Below, piece by piece: positions 1 to 7,695 of a DNA stretch of 37,175 nucleotides. Within the stretch, counting starts at the first letter, position 1; every line of letters starts with the position of its first letter. A model generated the notes under the pieces. That model did not search any database, was not told the DNA's origin, and was given only the letters and a program-made list of their open reading frames with translations. The translations under genes and the position numbers were made by a program. The stretch comes from an uncultured Ignavibacteriota bacterium (GTDB taxonomy: Bacteria; Bacteroidota; Ignavibacteria; Palsa-1295): NCBI GenBank assembly GCA_903900335.1, contig CAIUMP010000010.1:1-37175 (forward strand). The letters are read 5' to 3'.

Positions 1-1920
1 ACCTTGTGGTCCAGTAAGTCCAGAGGCACCGGTATTGCCTGTAAGTCCCGAAGCACCGGTGACACCGATGGGGCCTTGTGGTCCCGTCGCACCGGTGTTG
101 CCAGTCAAGCCAGAAGCGCCGGTTAAACCAGATGCTCCAACGTCACCTGTCGGACCCTGTGGTCCTGTCGCGCCAGTGTTGCCGATCGGACCCTGCGGTC
201 CTGTTGCACCGGTATTACCAATGGGACCCTGCGGCCCTGTGAGACCAGAGGCACCGGTGTTGCCCGTAAGTCCCGAAGCACCGGCGACACCGATGGGGCC
301 TTGCGGCCCCGTCGGCCCAGCAATTCCGGAAGGTCCCTGCGGTCCTGTTGGGCCAGAAGCACCAGAAGGTCCCTGTGGTCCGGTTGGGCCTGAGGGACCG
401 GAAGCACCAGAAGGACCCTGTGGCCCCGTAGGACCTGAGGGACCGGAAGCACCAGAAGGACCCTGTGGCCCCGTAGGACCTGAGGGACCGGAAGCACCAG
501 AAGGACCCTGTGGCCCCGTTGGACCGGAAGCGCCAGAAGGACCTTGCGGGCCCTGCGGGCCTGCCACGCCTTGCGCACCGGTGCTACCCGTTGGTCCGGC
601 TACGCCTTGCGCGCCGGTGCTACCCGTTGGTCCGGCAACGCCTTGGGCGCCGGTGCTACCTGTTGGTCCGGCAACGCCTTGCGCGCCGGTGCTACCTGTT
701 GGTCCGGCAACGCCTTGGGCGCCGGTGCTACCTGTTGGTCCGGCGATGCCTTGCGCGCCGGTGCTACCTGTTGGTCCGGCAACGCCTTGGGCGCCGGTGC
801 TACCTGTTGGTCCGGCAACGCCTTGGGCGCCGGTGCTACCTGTTGGTCCGGCAACGCCTTGCGCGCCGGTGCTACCTGTTGGTCCTGCCACGCCCTGCGC
901 GCCGGTGCTACCCGTTGGTCCGGCAACGCCTTGCGCGCCGGTGCTACCTGTTGGGCCAGTGACGCCTTGAGGTCCCGTGTTTCCCGTTGGCCCTTGCGGA
1001 CCGGTGGGGCCGGTTGGACCGGAGGCACCGGCGTCGGATGGTGTCCAAACACCATTGTGTAAAACGAGAACCTGACCACTGGTCGGAGTGGTGGGGGAAA
1101 CTGGAATGTGCTGAATCGAGTCGGCAGAGGCCGTGTTGGATTTAATATCCACGTACGATCGTGTTGCAGCATCCTGCGCCGAGGTGGGGTCGGCCAGATT
1201 GTGGATCTGATTGCCATACATGCTGAGGCCGCTGGCGCCCCGAAGCTCTGTATTCCCATTGACCTGTAGGTTGCCCTGGATGATCGTTGTTCCAGATTGA
1301 GTCCCTGCACCCTTTGTGGTGGTGATGCCATCGACTGGCTTGGTGGAATTCTTCAGGAGGAGAGTATTGGTGCCTGGGTCGATCGATGCCTCAAGCCCTT
1401 CGGTCACGATGTTAATGTCGCCGCCCTTGCTCGAAAGCTTTTGCCCATTGACCGAAAGCGATCCGACGTAATCCGTACCCATCTTCTTGGCAGTGATCGC
1501 GCCATCGGCTACGTTCATCGCGTACGGGACCGTGCTAAGCTGGGTTAGCGGAAGCATTGCCTCGCCGCCGATCTCGACACCCACGAACAGCGGCCCATCA
1601 AGGGCAGCAGCCCCTGGAAGCGGGTTCTCCCCGGCTCCAAGATCGAGCGAGAAGATGCCGTTCTGAACGTGCGTCAGGTAGCTCCCTTTCCAGATCGGGT
1701 GTGTGCCTTCCTTATCGGTGAACAGGTTGACCGCGATCGTGTATTCGCCATCCTTGACCGGCTGACCGTCCTTGCCGGTTATCATTCCCTGGTAGGAAAT
1801 GGTCTTTGGGATCGTGATACTTTGGGTTTGCGGCGCGGGTGCAGTAACCTGGGCCGAAATTTTACCGGCACCAGCCATTAACGCAGCACCAACCGAAAGA
1901 GAAAGTAAGAAACGTCTCAT
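1..1920 (-). CDS. Collagen-like (Gly-X-Y) secreted surface protein, C-terminus beyond the window edge
   Basis: The frame opens at ATG 1920 and stays open to base 1, giving at least 640 residues without a stop. Residues 1-24 form a signal peptide ([17 protein letters not shown], then a cut near SAQ). Residues 25 to about 297 are a globular head. It begins with an ISYQGMI...[10 protein letters not shown] pattern followed by [10 protein letters not shown] and [13 protein letters not shown], a head type I recognise from other exported proteins with collagen-like or phage-tail-like tails. From residue 298 onward every third residue is glycine ([13 protein letters not shown] and so on), about 114 triplets within the window, dominated by 12-residue [12 protein letters not shown] units and 15-residue [15 protein letters not shown] units. 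The expected product is an exported triple-helical fibre. The C-terminus, which would show any T9SS sorting domain, is not in view. Plus-strand and minus-strand ORFs in other frames here are by-products of the repeat. Function is unknown, but the collagen-like architecture is certain. Confidence 0.9.
   Translation of the reverse strand, partial: MRRFLLSLSVGAALMAGAGKISAQVTAPAPQTQSITIPKTISYQGMITGKDGQPVKDGEYTIAVNLFTDKEGTHPIWKGSYLTHVQNGIFSLDLGAGENPLPGAAALDGPLFVGVEIGGEAMLPLTQLSTVPYAMNVADGAITAKKMGTDYVGSLSVNGQKLSSKGGDINIVTEGLEASIDPGTNTLLLKNSTKPVDGITTTKGAGTQSGTTIIQGNLQVNGNTELRGASGLSMYGNQIHNLADPTSAQDAATRSYVDIKSNTASADSIQHIPVSPTTPTSGQVLVLHNGVWTPSDAGASGPTGPTGPQGPTGNTGPQGVTGPTGSTGAQGVAGPTGSTGAQGVAGPTGSTGAQGVAGPTGSTGAQGVAGPTGSTGAQGVAGPTGSTGAQGIAGPTGSTGAQGVAGPTGSTGAQGVAGPTGSTGAQGVAGPTGSTGAQGVAGPTGSTGAQGVAGPQGPQGPSGASGPTGPQGPSGASGPSGPTGPQGPSGASGPSGPTGPQGPSGASGPSGPTGPQGPSGASGPTGPQGPSGIAGPTGPQGPIGVAGASGLTGNTGASGLTGPQGPIGNTGATGPQGPIGNTGATGPQGPTGDVGASGLTGASGLTGNTGATGPQGPIGVTGASGLTGNTGASGLTGPQG
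391..525 (-). repeat. 45-bp in-frame tandem repeat in the collagen-like tail
   Basis: Three consecutive 45-bp units start at 391, 436 and 481. The first two are identical and the third has one difference. A more diverged unit precedes them at about 346-390. Each encodes 15 residues of Gly-X-Y ([15 protein letters not shown] type). Confidence 0.9.
557..988 (-). repeat. 36-bp in-frame tandem repeat encoding [12 protein letters not shown]
   Basis: Eleven near-identical 36-bp units begin at 557, 593, 629, 665, 701, 737, 773, 809, 845, 881 and 917, and a twelfth degenerate unit occupies 953-988. Units differ by a few substitutions only (for example ttgcgc versus ttgggc, and acctgtt versus acccgtt), which suggests recent amplification or gene conversion. 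The unit length is a multiple of three, so copy-number change keeps the collagen-like frame. Confidence 0.95.
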
Positions 1921-1976
1921 GTTAAAAAGGTCCTAAAGTTTAATCCAGGGAAATCGGGTAGATGGGATGGTAAGCC

Positions 1977-2005
1977 TGCATGATCCTGATCGACAGGATC
2001 GTGCA
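1977..2005 (-). promoter_or_regulatory. 12-bp stem hairpin in the leader of the collagen-like gene
   Basis: The left arm 1977-1988 (tgcatgatcctg) and right arm 1994-2005 (caggatcgtgca) pair over 12 positions with one mismatch, read as a G-U wobble if the plus strand is transcribed, around a 5-nt loop. It lies about 57-85 nt upstream of the ATG at 1920. No T-run follows, so it is not a canonical terminator. Confidence 0.55.
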
Positions 2006-2021
2006 AGGCAATAAGCACACA

Positions 2022-2035
2022 GCCGCTTTCGCGGC
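2022..2035 (-). promoter_or_regulatory. GAAA-tetraloop hairpin in the same leader
   Basis: On the minus strand the sequence reads GCCGC-GAAA-GCGGC, a 5-bp GC stem closed by a GNRA-type tetraloop. It sits 16 nt upstream of the 12-bp hairpin in the direction of transcription. A structured leader is inferred. Confidence 0.45.
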
Positions 2036-2116
2036 GATATAAAAATTCTTCAAGTTCAAGCTATTTCTTACAGAGTAGAAAGAAAGAACATCCGGAACTG
2101 ATACGGGCCGTTGGCG

Positions 2117-2148
2117 ACCTAATGGTCGCGCCCCTTCGACCATTAGGT
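2117..2148. promoter_or_regulatory. Perfect 12-bp inverted repeat, 8-nt loop
   Basis: Arms 2117-2128 (acctaatggtcg) and 2137-2148 (cgaccattaggt) are exact reverse complements. A second small palindrome (cttctcagaag) follows directly. There is no T-tract on either side and no gene ends here, so a terminator role is unlikely. An operator or RNA structure is possible. Confidence 0.5.
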
Positions 2149-3088
2149 GCTTCTCAGAAGCCCCGAAATCAAAGGTGTGGGGATTTTCTCACCGACATCA
2201 CGCAAAAAGGCTCAGCAACAGTGCGGTAGCCTAATCTGCAGATTCAAACCGTACAAGGACTCGATCGGACGACAATCCGAGGGGAACATCCCATTTCCTG
2301 GCACGACATGCTAAATTGACAAAGAAAATCGCGCGACTGCAATCCGCACAATACCACTCAAGGATTCTGAGCTGATACTTTTACTGCGAGATTTCCGACA
2401 AACGGTGTCCAAGAGAACAGTTGTGTGCCAGAGTACAAACAGGCCAACCCGGCTCGGCCTGTCCACCACAGAACTTCGTGACTCTGCAAAAGTATGCCAA
2501 GGATAAGATAGGCGAAACGGGCTCAAAAAATGATGCTACTTTTTGTTTCGTGTGCAATAGTTGGACGGTATGGCAGCTTCCGTATGAATATAGTACACTT
2601 CTCAGAGTAGAGAATTTCGGTGATTTATAGAAAGTGGGTGATTGTGTGGGAAAATTCTAGCCACGATGTACCAAATTTGGACGGCGCCGAACCTCAAAGC
2701 AACTCGCTAGACAAGAATCATAAGGTGGTGGCATGCCGCGCTACTCCACACATCGATGAAAATTGCGCAATTTGATGTATTTGCTCCGTTGTCTTACCGT
2801 ACGAGCTACTGTCAGCTGTGGCATAAGCCTGAAGCATGCGTGGGCTCAGTGGGTAAGGTGCGTGCAGGAGAGCAGCAGCTGGTGGGGCTCTCGGAGCGAT
2901 GCACGATATCCGGATTAGAGCAAATTAATCCAAGCCAGCCACCTATTCCGCCATCATATCGGAACCAGCCGGGAGCATTGCAGAGTTGGTAACCGAGTTG
3001 GCTGGTGGATCGCCCACTTGCTTGGACCAGGCTTTCGCCGTATCTCTCGTTGTCGCGTATCAGCATAGCTATAACGCACCAATTATCA

Positions 3089-3643
3089 ATGGCACGTCCA
3101 TTATTTCTTGTGTTACTCGTCCTTTGTTGGATAGGGGTTGGGCATGCCAACGCACAGTCTGTTGACTCAAGCAGGGTGGTTGAGGTATTTGGTTTACGGG
3201 TTGGGGCCGGGTCAAACCCAGCGCATTCCGGCCCGAATCCGATAATCTGTCCGTATTACGAGGTGCCCGCAGGTAAGCTGCTGCTTTCTGCTGAGTTACT
3301 CGTCTCCTTTGTCAGCGCATCGACGATGAGTTTCCCAACGTATAACGAATCAACTCTCGAAAGCTACGGATTCCATGCTCTTCTGCGGAGTACCTTCCAC
3401 GGCGATGATAAGCACTACCCGGATCAGTTTGGATTCTTTGCAGGCGGTGGTCTTGGTTTCGATGTATATCGAACAGAAGTATCCGCCAGCATTCCGCTCG
3501 TCTTTGGTGATCTGCTCGGGCTGGGCGGTTTGACGCAGTTAGAAGTTGCTGCGCGCGCAACACCGCTGTTCTATTTCGGGGAACGTCCCGGCATCTCCTA
3601 CGGGCTTACGGTCGGCCTTCGCTTCATGAACGAATCACGGTAA
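3089..3643 (+). CDS. Small exported protein, probable outer-membrane or periplasmic protein of unknown function
   Basis: This is a 184-residue protein when started at ATG 3089. A longer GTG-started form from 3005 would place 28 odd residues ahead of a clear signal peptide (MARPLFLVLLVLCWIGVG, cut after NAQ). The mature part alternates hydrophobic and polar residues, with glycine-rich stretches such as FGFFAGGGLGFDVY and SYGLTVGLRF near the end. These resemble beta-strands of a small outer-membrane barrel, but no family is recognised. Its stop is 6 bp before the ATG of the next gene, so the two are probably co-transcribed. Confidence 0.75.
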   Translation: MARPLFLVLLVLCWIGVGHANAQSVDSSRVVEVFGLRVGAGSNPAHSGPNPIICPYYEVPAGKLLLSAELLVSFVSASTMSFPTYNESTLESYGFHALLRSTFHGDDKHYPDQFGFFAGGGLGFDVYRTEVSASIPLVFGDLLGLGGLTQLEVAARATPLFYFGERPGISYGLTVGLRFMNESR

Positions 3644-3649
3644 TCCGCC

Positions 3650-4681
3650 ATGACACGCACATTCTTCTGCTTCGCGATGATCCTGGTGGGATTACTCAGT
3701 CCAGCTCTTCTTCACGCGCAGGCGATTCCAACTTCCCGAACCAGCTTCAACACAATTCCGGCGTTTCAGCGATCGCTTGCTTCTGCCAGACGTGTTCTGG
3801 ACACAACGAATCCCTTACCTTCCGCCGACACCTCGATACGCTCCGGCACGGATTGGACACGAATCGGAATCACAGCAGGTAGCCTAACGGCCGCGATCAC
3901 CGCACTACACATCTACCAGCTCAATGCCTGGTGGGCGAACCGGCGGGCACCATTTCATGTGATCGAGGATGGAGACTACCAAGTCAACTTCGACAAATTC
4001 GGCCACCTGTTTGGGGCCTATTACAGCTCCTATTTCTTTGACGAGGCCTATCGTTGGGCCGGCGTTGACACGGCGGAGTCCGCCATGCTGGCAGCCCTGA
4101 GTGGCGCGTTTTGGGAGTTCTATGTGGAGATAGAGGATGGCTTCGCGAGTGATTGGGGATTTTCCCGCGGCGATGCAAAGTCCGACATGCTCGGAGCGGC
4201 ATTTTATCTGATGACGCGTCGTGCTCCGATCTTGCGAGACATCAAGTACAAATGGTCTTACTTCCCGAGCTATAAGTATCTCCACAATCAACCGGACATT
4301 CCGGGCCAGACCCTCAACTTCATCGAGGATTATACGGGCCAGTCCTACTGGTTCTCGCTGGATGTGCATGCGGCGCTCAAGGATGCCGGCGTCGAGAACG
4401 CATGGCCGTCATGGTTGCGGGTCGCGCTTGGTGCTTCTGGCGACGGTCTGGGGCCGATGGATTTCAACTCCCCAACGGGCAACCCCTACGATCTCCGCCA
4501 CCTGGAGTGGCTTGTCTCGCTTGATTACGATCTCGGATCACTGATTCCCGAGTCTTCTTCAGGCTTCCTCAATTTCGTCCGGCGAGGATTGAACTACTGG
4601 CACTTCCCAGCCCCGGCCTACGAGTTTTCCCCCGAACATCGCTTCTTTATCCTGTTCCCGCTCAAGATGACGATCGGCTGA
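3650..4681 (+). CDS. DUF2279 family exported protein
   Basis: This is a 343-residue protein with a signal peptide (residues 1-24, ending LLHAQ). The central block from about residue 95 to 190 has the DUF2279 pattern: NFDKFGHLFGAYYSSYFFDEAY, then a hydrophobic AALSGAFWEFYVEIEDGF stretch, then WGFSRGDAKSDMLGAAFY. Related proteins are described as predicted periplasmic or membrane-associated proteins of unknown role. The C-terminal half is rich in aromatic residues (SYFPSYKYLHNQ, RRGLNYWHFPAPAYEFSPEH) and ends in FFILFPLKMTIG, as in outer-membrane-associated proteins. It lies 6 bp after the previous gene and is convergent with panB 46 bp away. Family assignment is by pattern recognition only. 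Confidence 0.8.
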   Translation: MTRTFFCFAMILVGLLSPALLHAQAIPTSRTSFNTIPAFQRSLASARRVLDTTNPLPSADTSIRSGTDWTRIGITAGSLTAAITALHIYQLNAWWANRRAPFHVIEDGDYQVNFDKFGHLFGAYYSSYFFDEAYRWAGVDTAESAMLAALSGAFWEFYVEIEDGFASDWGFSRGDAKSDMLGAAFYLMTRRAPILRDIKYKWSYFPSYKYLHNQPDIPGQTLNFIEDYTGQSYWFSLDVHAALKDAGVENAWPSWLRVALGASGDGLGPMDFNSPTGNPYDLRHLEWLVSLDYDLGSLIPESSSGFLNFVRRGLNYWHFPAPAYEFSPEHRFFILFPLKMTIG

Positions 4682-4727
4682 GCGCTCATCAGTGAAGATT
4701 TAGCCCAATACGTCCGTGGGGCTCTGA

Positions 4728-5561
4728 CTAGTACGATTCCCCCTCGTTCGGAAATGCACCACTTTTGACGTCCGAATCATATTGCCCGACAGCCTTGCGT
4801 ACTGTGACGGCGAGCGAGGCATAGTGCCGCACGAAGCGCGGGTGAAACTCCTCGGTGAGGCCCAGCATGTCGTGCATCACGAGCACTTGTCCATCGCAAT
4901 GAACCCCAGCACCGATGCCGATGGTCGAGATGCGTAGTGAGTCCGTCACTTCCCTGGCAAGCGCAGCGGGTACTTTCTCAAGTACAACGGAAAAGGCACC
5001 GGCTTCTTGAAGTGCAAGGGCGTCACTCTTTATTCGCTCTGCTTCGTCGTGTGACTTACCGCGCGTGGCATAGGTGCCGAATTGGTGAATGGATTGCGGA
5101 GTGAGCCCGAGATGCCCCATCACAGGAATGCCCGCCTCGCTCATCATCCGAACGAGATTCGCCACGCGTTCACCACCTTCCACTTTCACGGCGCCTGCGC
5201 CGGTCTCCTTCATGATGCGCCCCGCATTGCGGAAGCCCTCTTCGGCATTGACCTGATAGCTCATGAAGGGCATGTCGCAAATGACCATCGCGTGTTCGCG
5301 CGCGCCACGCACGACCAGCCGCGCATGGTAGATCATTTCGTCCAGCGTGACGGGGATCGTCGTCTCGTTGCCTTGGATAACGTTCGATAAGGAGTCACCA
5401 ACGAGCAGCATGTCCGCACCGGCGTCATCAAAGAGCCGCGCGAACGTGAAATCGTAGGCGGTGATCATCGTCACCTTCTGTCCGCGTTTTTTCATTTCGC
5501 GGATGGTGCGCGTGGTTACACGCTTTGTCTCGACAGGAGCGGTGCGGTCTTCGTTTGACAT
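4728..5561 (-). CDS. panB: 3-methyl-2-oxobutanoate hydroxymethyltransferase (ketopantoate hydroxymethyltransferase)
   Basis: PanB makes ketopantoate from alpha-ketoisovalerate using 5,10-methylenetetrahydrofolate, the first committed step of pantothenate and coenzyme A synthesis, in the cytosol. The 277-residue length is normal for the family. Expected residues are present: Mg-binding D56 (VGDSLSNV), D96 (ICDMPFMSY) and E128 with K126 (AVKVEGG), and catalytic E195 (VLEKVP). The GHLGLTPQ and FGTYATRG motifs are also present. The ATG at 5561 lies inside the end of the upstream octanoyltransferase gene, a 46-bp overlap in another frame, which implies co-transcription. No panC, panD or panE is in the window. 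Confidence 0.97.
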   Translation of the reverse strand: MSNEDRTAPVETKRVTTRTIREMKKRGQKVTMITAYDFTFARLFDDAGADMLLVGDSLSNVIQGNETTIPVTLDEMIYHARLVVRGAREHAMVICDMPFMSYQVNAEEGFRNAGRIMKETGAGAVKVEGGERVANLVRMMSEAGIPVMGHLGLTPQSIHQFGTYATRGKSHDEAERIKSDALALQEAGAFSVVLEKVPAALAREVTDSLRISTIGIGAGVHCDGQVLVMHDMLGLTEEFHPRFVRHYASLAVTVRKAVGQYDSDVKSGAFPNEGESY

Positions 5562-6340
5562 TGCTGTTGTCCTGAAAAATGAGTTACAAATCGTTCTTGG
5601 ATAGAGTCCGCCGCCTCATCGGCGGAGATCGGCCTCTGGAAGACATCGGAAAGCGTAGCGGTCTCACGCATCAACAACTCTCGCATTCGCGCGCGGCCTG
5701 CTTCGGGTAGTGCAAGAAATTCCGTCAGTCGTAAGTGGTCGTTCGTTAGCAGGATGGAGCCATGTTGTAATACGACCTCGCCAAAGCGGCGCTGCGCAGA
5801 ACCGATCACCTTTCGACCGTGATACGTCACCTCATGCCGTGCACTGCTGGCAAAGCACGCCTCGTTGGTGAGCGTTCCGGCGCTGTAGATCTCGTTGAAT
5901 GGCTTGGCTGTGGTTCGGCCCGTGATCTCCATGCTCGAATATTCTGCTCCCAGCCCTTCCAGCGAAGCGAGCAATGCCTCGATGATGAAATTATGGACGG
6001 CATAGATCCCCAGGCTTACTTCTGCTCGCAGCACTACACCATAGGTCAGTTCATTCGCGTGAAGCACGGCTCGCCCACCGGTAGGCCGGCGCACGACATC
6101 CACGCCCGCCGCCTGACACGCTTCTACATCCACGGATTCCATTTTCTGCTGGTATCCGATGGAAACCGCGTGGGGCTGCCAGGTGTATAACCGAAGCACA
6201 TTCGGCAGCGTTGGGTCTGTCAGGCGTTCGCGGGCAAGCGCCTCCTCACGCTCCATGTGGTGCGCTCCGGTGCGGTCAAGATCCCGCTCGATGATCCAGT
6301 TTGAATTGCCGGGATGCAATTGCTGTTGGCTAATAAGCAT
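5516..6340 (-). CDS. LipM-like octanoyltransferase / lipoate-protein ligase A family protein
   Basis: A 274-residue member of the biotin/lipoate ligase fold. It should transfer an octanoyl or lipoyl group to lipoyl domains such as GcvH or E2 subunits. Motifs are RRPTGGRAVLH (84-94), the conserved GRKVIGSAQRR (175-185) with lysine 177, and LQHGSILL (191-198). Cysteine 162 in the EACFASSARHE segment sits where LipM-type octanoyltransferases carry their acyl-thioester cysteine, which favours LipM over an ATP-dependent LplA ligase. I chose ATG 6340. A longer frame to 6532 adds 64 residues of low-quality sequence rich in Ser and Arg. The start codon overlaps that of the divergent permease gene, and the 3' end overlaps panB by 46 bp. 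Confidence 0.85.
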   Translation of the reverse strand: MLISQQQLHPGNSNWIIERDLDRTGAHHMEREEALARERLTDPTLPNVLRLYTWQPHAVSIGYQQKMESVDVEACQAAGVDVVRRPTGGRAVLHANELTYGVVLRAEVSLGIYAVHNFIIEALLASLEGLGAEYSSMEITGRTTAKPFNEIYSAGTLTNEACFASSARHEVTYHGRKVIGSAQRRFGEVVLQHGSILLTNDHLRLTEFLALPEAGRARMRELLMRETATLSDVFQRPISADEAADSIQERFVTHFSGQQQCQTKTAPLLSRQSV

Positions 6341-7616
6341 GAAAGAGATAGAAACGAAGCAACAGGGGGAAAGGTCGCCAGAGACCGACGGTAGTCCGGT
6401 CGGGCAGGGACTGCGCTCGGCGGTTGTCGAGGAAAGGTCGCGCGTTGGAACGTGGGACACGCGGCCAGGCGCGCACCGCGACAAGCGAACCCTGGTGGAG
6501 CGATTCAGTTCGCTCGTGCGGCTCAAGCTCATCGATCGCTATGTGCTGAAGCAATTCTTCCTTGGCGCCATGGTGGCCATTGTCAGCTTCATCATCATCT
6601 ACATCGCGGTGGACCTGATGGAGAAGCTCGATAAGTTCTTGGATCGCAAGGTACCAGTAAAGTACATTGCCGAGTATTACATCAACTTTATTCCGCAGAT
6701 CATCGCACTGATATTGCCGGTTGCTCTCCTGCTAGGCTCGCTGTTTACCACCGGCCGGATGTCCACGCAGAATGAGATCATCGCCATGCGCTCAGCGGGG
6801 ATCTCACTGTACCGCCTGATGGCCCCATTCGTGGTTGCTGCGACGCTGCTGAGTGGGGGAGCGGTCTATTTCAACGGTTGGATATTGCCGAAAGCAAATG
6901 CGCGTGTTGAAGAGATCATGCGGGACTACGTGCATGAAGATCTCATGGCGAATTCAGAGTTCGACATGTACTTACAGGACTCTCCAACGAGGATCGTCTC
7001 CATGTCAGATTACTCCCTTACGCAGAAGCGCGCAAACAGGATCAGCGTCCAGGATTTTGATCCGATCAATATCACACACATGACGCGGCGCACGGATGCT
7101 TCGATCATGACATGGGATACCGTCCACAATACGTGGCTGCTGCAGGGTGCGGTCGAACGAACATTCGTTAGTGATACATCCAGTGAACGTGTGCGAACCC
7201 TTTCGGTGGAGGAGAGCAGAATGCAGTTCGCATTCACCCCGAAGGAGTTGCAGGAGCGGCTGCTTAAGATGGACGAGATGACGAACCCCGAACTTGCACG
7301 GCGCATCGAGCTAAAGCATAAGTCCGGGCAGGATGTCTCCGGTGACCGTGTGGATTACAATGCGAAGTACTCGCTGGCGTTTACATCGCTCATCGTAGTG
7401 CTCTTTGGTGTGCCCTTTGCCTCGAAGAAGAAGCGCGGAGGGTTGAGCTTTGAATTCTCTATCGCGATAGGAATTGCATTCGCCTTCCTCACATTCTCCA
7501 AGATCTCTCAAACCTTCGGGAATTTCGGACTTGCATCACCGGCTTTTACGGCGTGGTTCGCGAATATCCTTTTTTTCCTCGGTTCGTTGATCGTGATCTG
7601 GAAGGCACAAAAATAG
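6339..7616 (+). CDS. LptF/LptG family lipopolysaccharide-export permease
   Basis: LptF and LptG form the inner-membrane part of the LptB2FG ABC exporter that pulls lipopolysaccharide out of the membrane. This 425-residue protein shows the family layout. Three N-terminal membrane segments (about 73-95, 117-136, 155-178) are followed by a periplasmic domain of about 165 residues and three C-terminal membrane segments (about 345-362, 372-393, 402-421). Family signatures include LIDRYVLKQFF, ALILPVALLLGSL, and ARRIELKHKSG before the last segments. The start is uncertain. ATG 6339 adds about 50 charged residues before LIDRYVLKQF, while in-frame GTG codons at 6495 and 6516 would give a more typical N-terminus. 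F versus G cannot be told apart here. Confidence 0.88.
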   Translation: MKEIETKQQGERSPETDGSPVGQGLRSAVVEERSRVGTWDTRPGAHRDKRTLVERFSSLVRLKLIDRYVLKQFFLGAMVAIVSFIIIYIAVDLMEKLDKFLDRKVPVKYIAEYYINFIPQIIALILPVALLLGSLFTTGRMSTQNEIIAMRSAGISLYRLMAPFVVAATLLSGGAVYFNGWILPKANARVEEIMRDYVHEDLMANSEFDMYLQDSPTRIVSMSDYSLTQKRANRISVQDFDPINITHMTRRTDASIMTWDTVHNTWLLQGAVERTFVSDTSSERVRTLSVEESRMQFAFTPKELQERLLKMDEMTNPELARRIELKHKSGQDVSGDRVDYNAKYSLAFTSLIVVLFGVPFASKKKRGGLSFEFSIAIGIAFAFLTFSKISQTFGNFGLASPAFTAWFANILFFLGSLIVIWKAQK

Positions 7617-7645
7617 AAGAGAGGCCAGTGGCCTCTCTTCTATTT
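7611..7645. terminator. Bidirectional intrinsic terminator
   Basis: A perfect 16-bp inverted repeat (aaatagaagagaggcc / ggcctctcttctattt) surrounds a 3-nt loop, with A/T-rich outer arms giving a U-rich tract in both directions. It overlaps the permease stop codon and lies 50 bp past the stop of the convergent gene, so it can end both units. Confidence 0.9.
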
Positions 7646-7695
7646 CTCGATTCTTATACTCCGTACATTAGTCGCAGACCTGAGGTCTCAATCCG

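Larger units (their letters stand above)
1921..3088. other. 1.2-kb region without a convincing gene, hairpin-rich on its left side
   Basis: Short ORFs of 60-110 codons occur on both strands, but none has a signal peptide, domain pattern or ribosome binding site. The left part (1977-2161) carries strong inverted repeats and would be the 5' leader and promoter region of the collagen-like gene. The right part would hold the promoter of the 3089-4681 unit. No tRNA or known riboswitch consensus was recognised. Confidence 0.6.

Noticed and set aside
35-970. 311-codon plus-strand frame rich in Pro/Ala/Gly (and other frames at 123-578, 510-962, 544-1062, 600-1331)
   Set aside because: These are shadows of the collagen-like gene. 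Its Gly-X-Y repeat leaves several frames open, and only the minus-strand frame from 1920 has a signal peptide, a folded head and regular glycine spacing.
557-988. Possible CRISPR array, because of regular 36-bp repeats
   Set aside because: Units are directly adjacent with no spacers, are in frame, and encode collagen-like sequence.
2236-2256. GGTTTGAATC-like word on the minus strand resembling a tRNA T-arm
   Set aside because: The flanking bases do not form a T-stem and no acceptor or anticodon arms can be drawn.
2812-3150. 112-codon minus-strand frame overlapping the start of the 3089 gene
   Set aside because: It has no family pattern, its composition is unlike a protein, and it conflicts with a clear signal peptide on the plus strand.
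6430-6500. GAGGAAAG-like sequence suggesting RNase P RNA in the 5' part of the permease frame
   Set aside because: The neighbouring conserved words of rnpB (AGTCCGGG and the paired 3' block) are absent and the region is too short.
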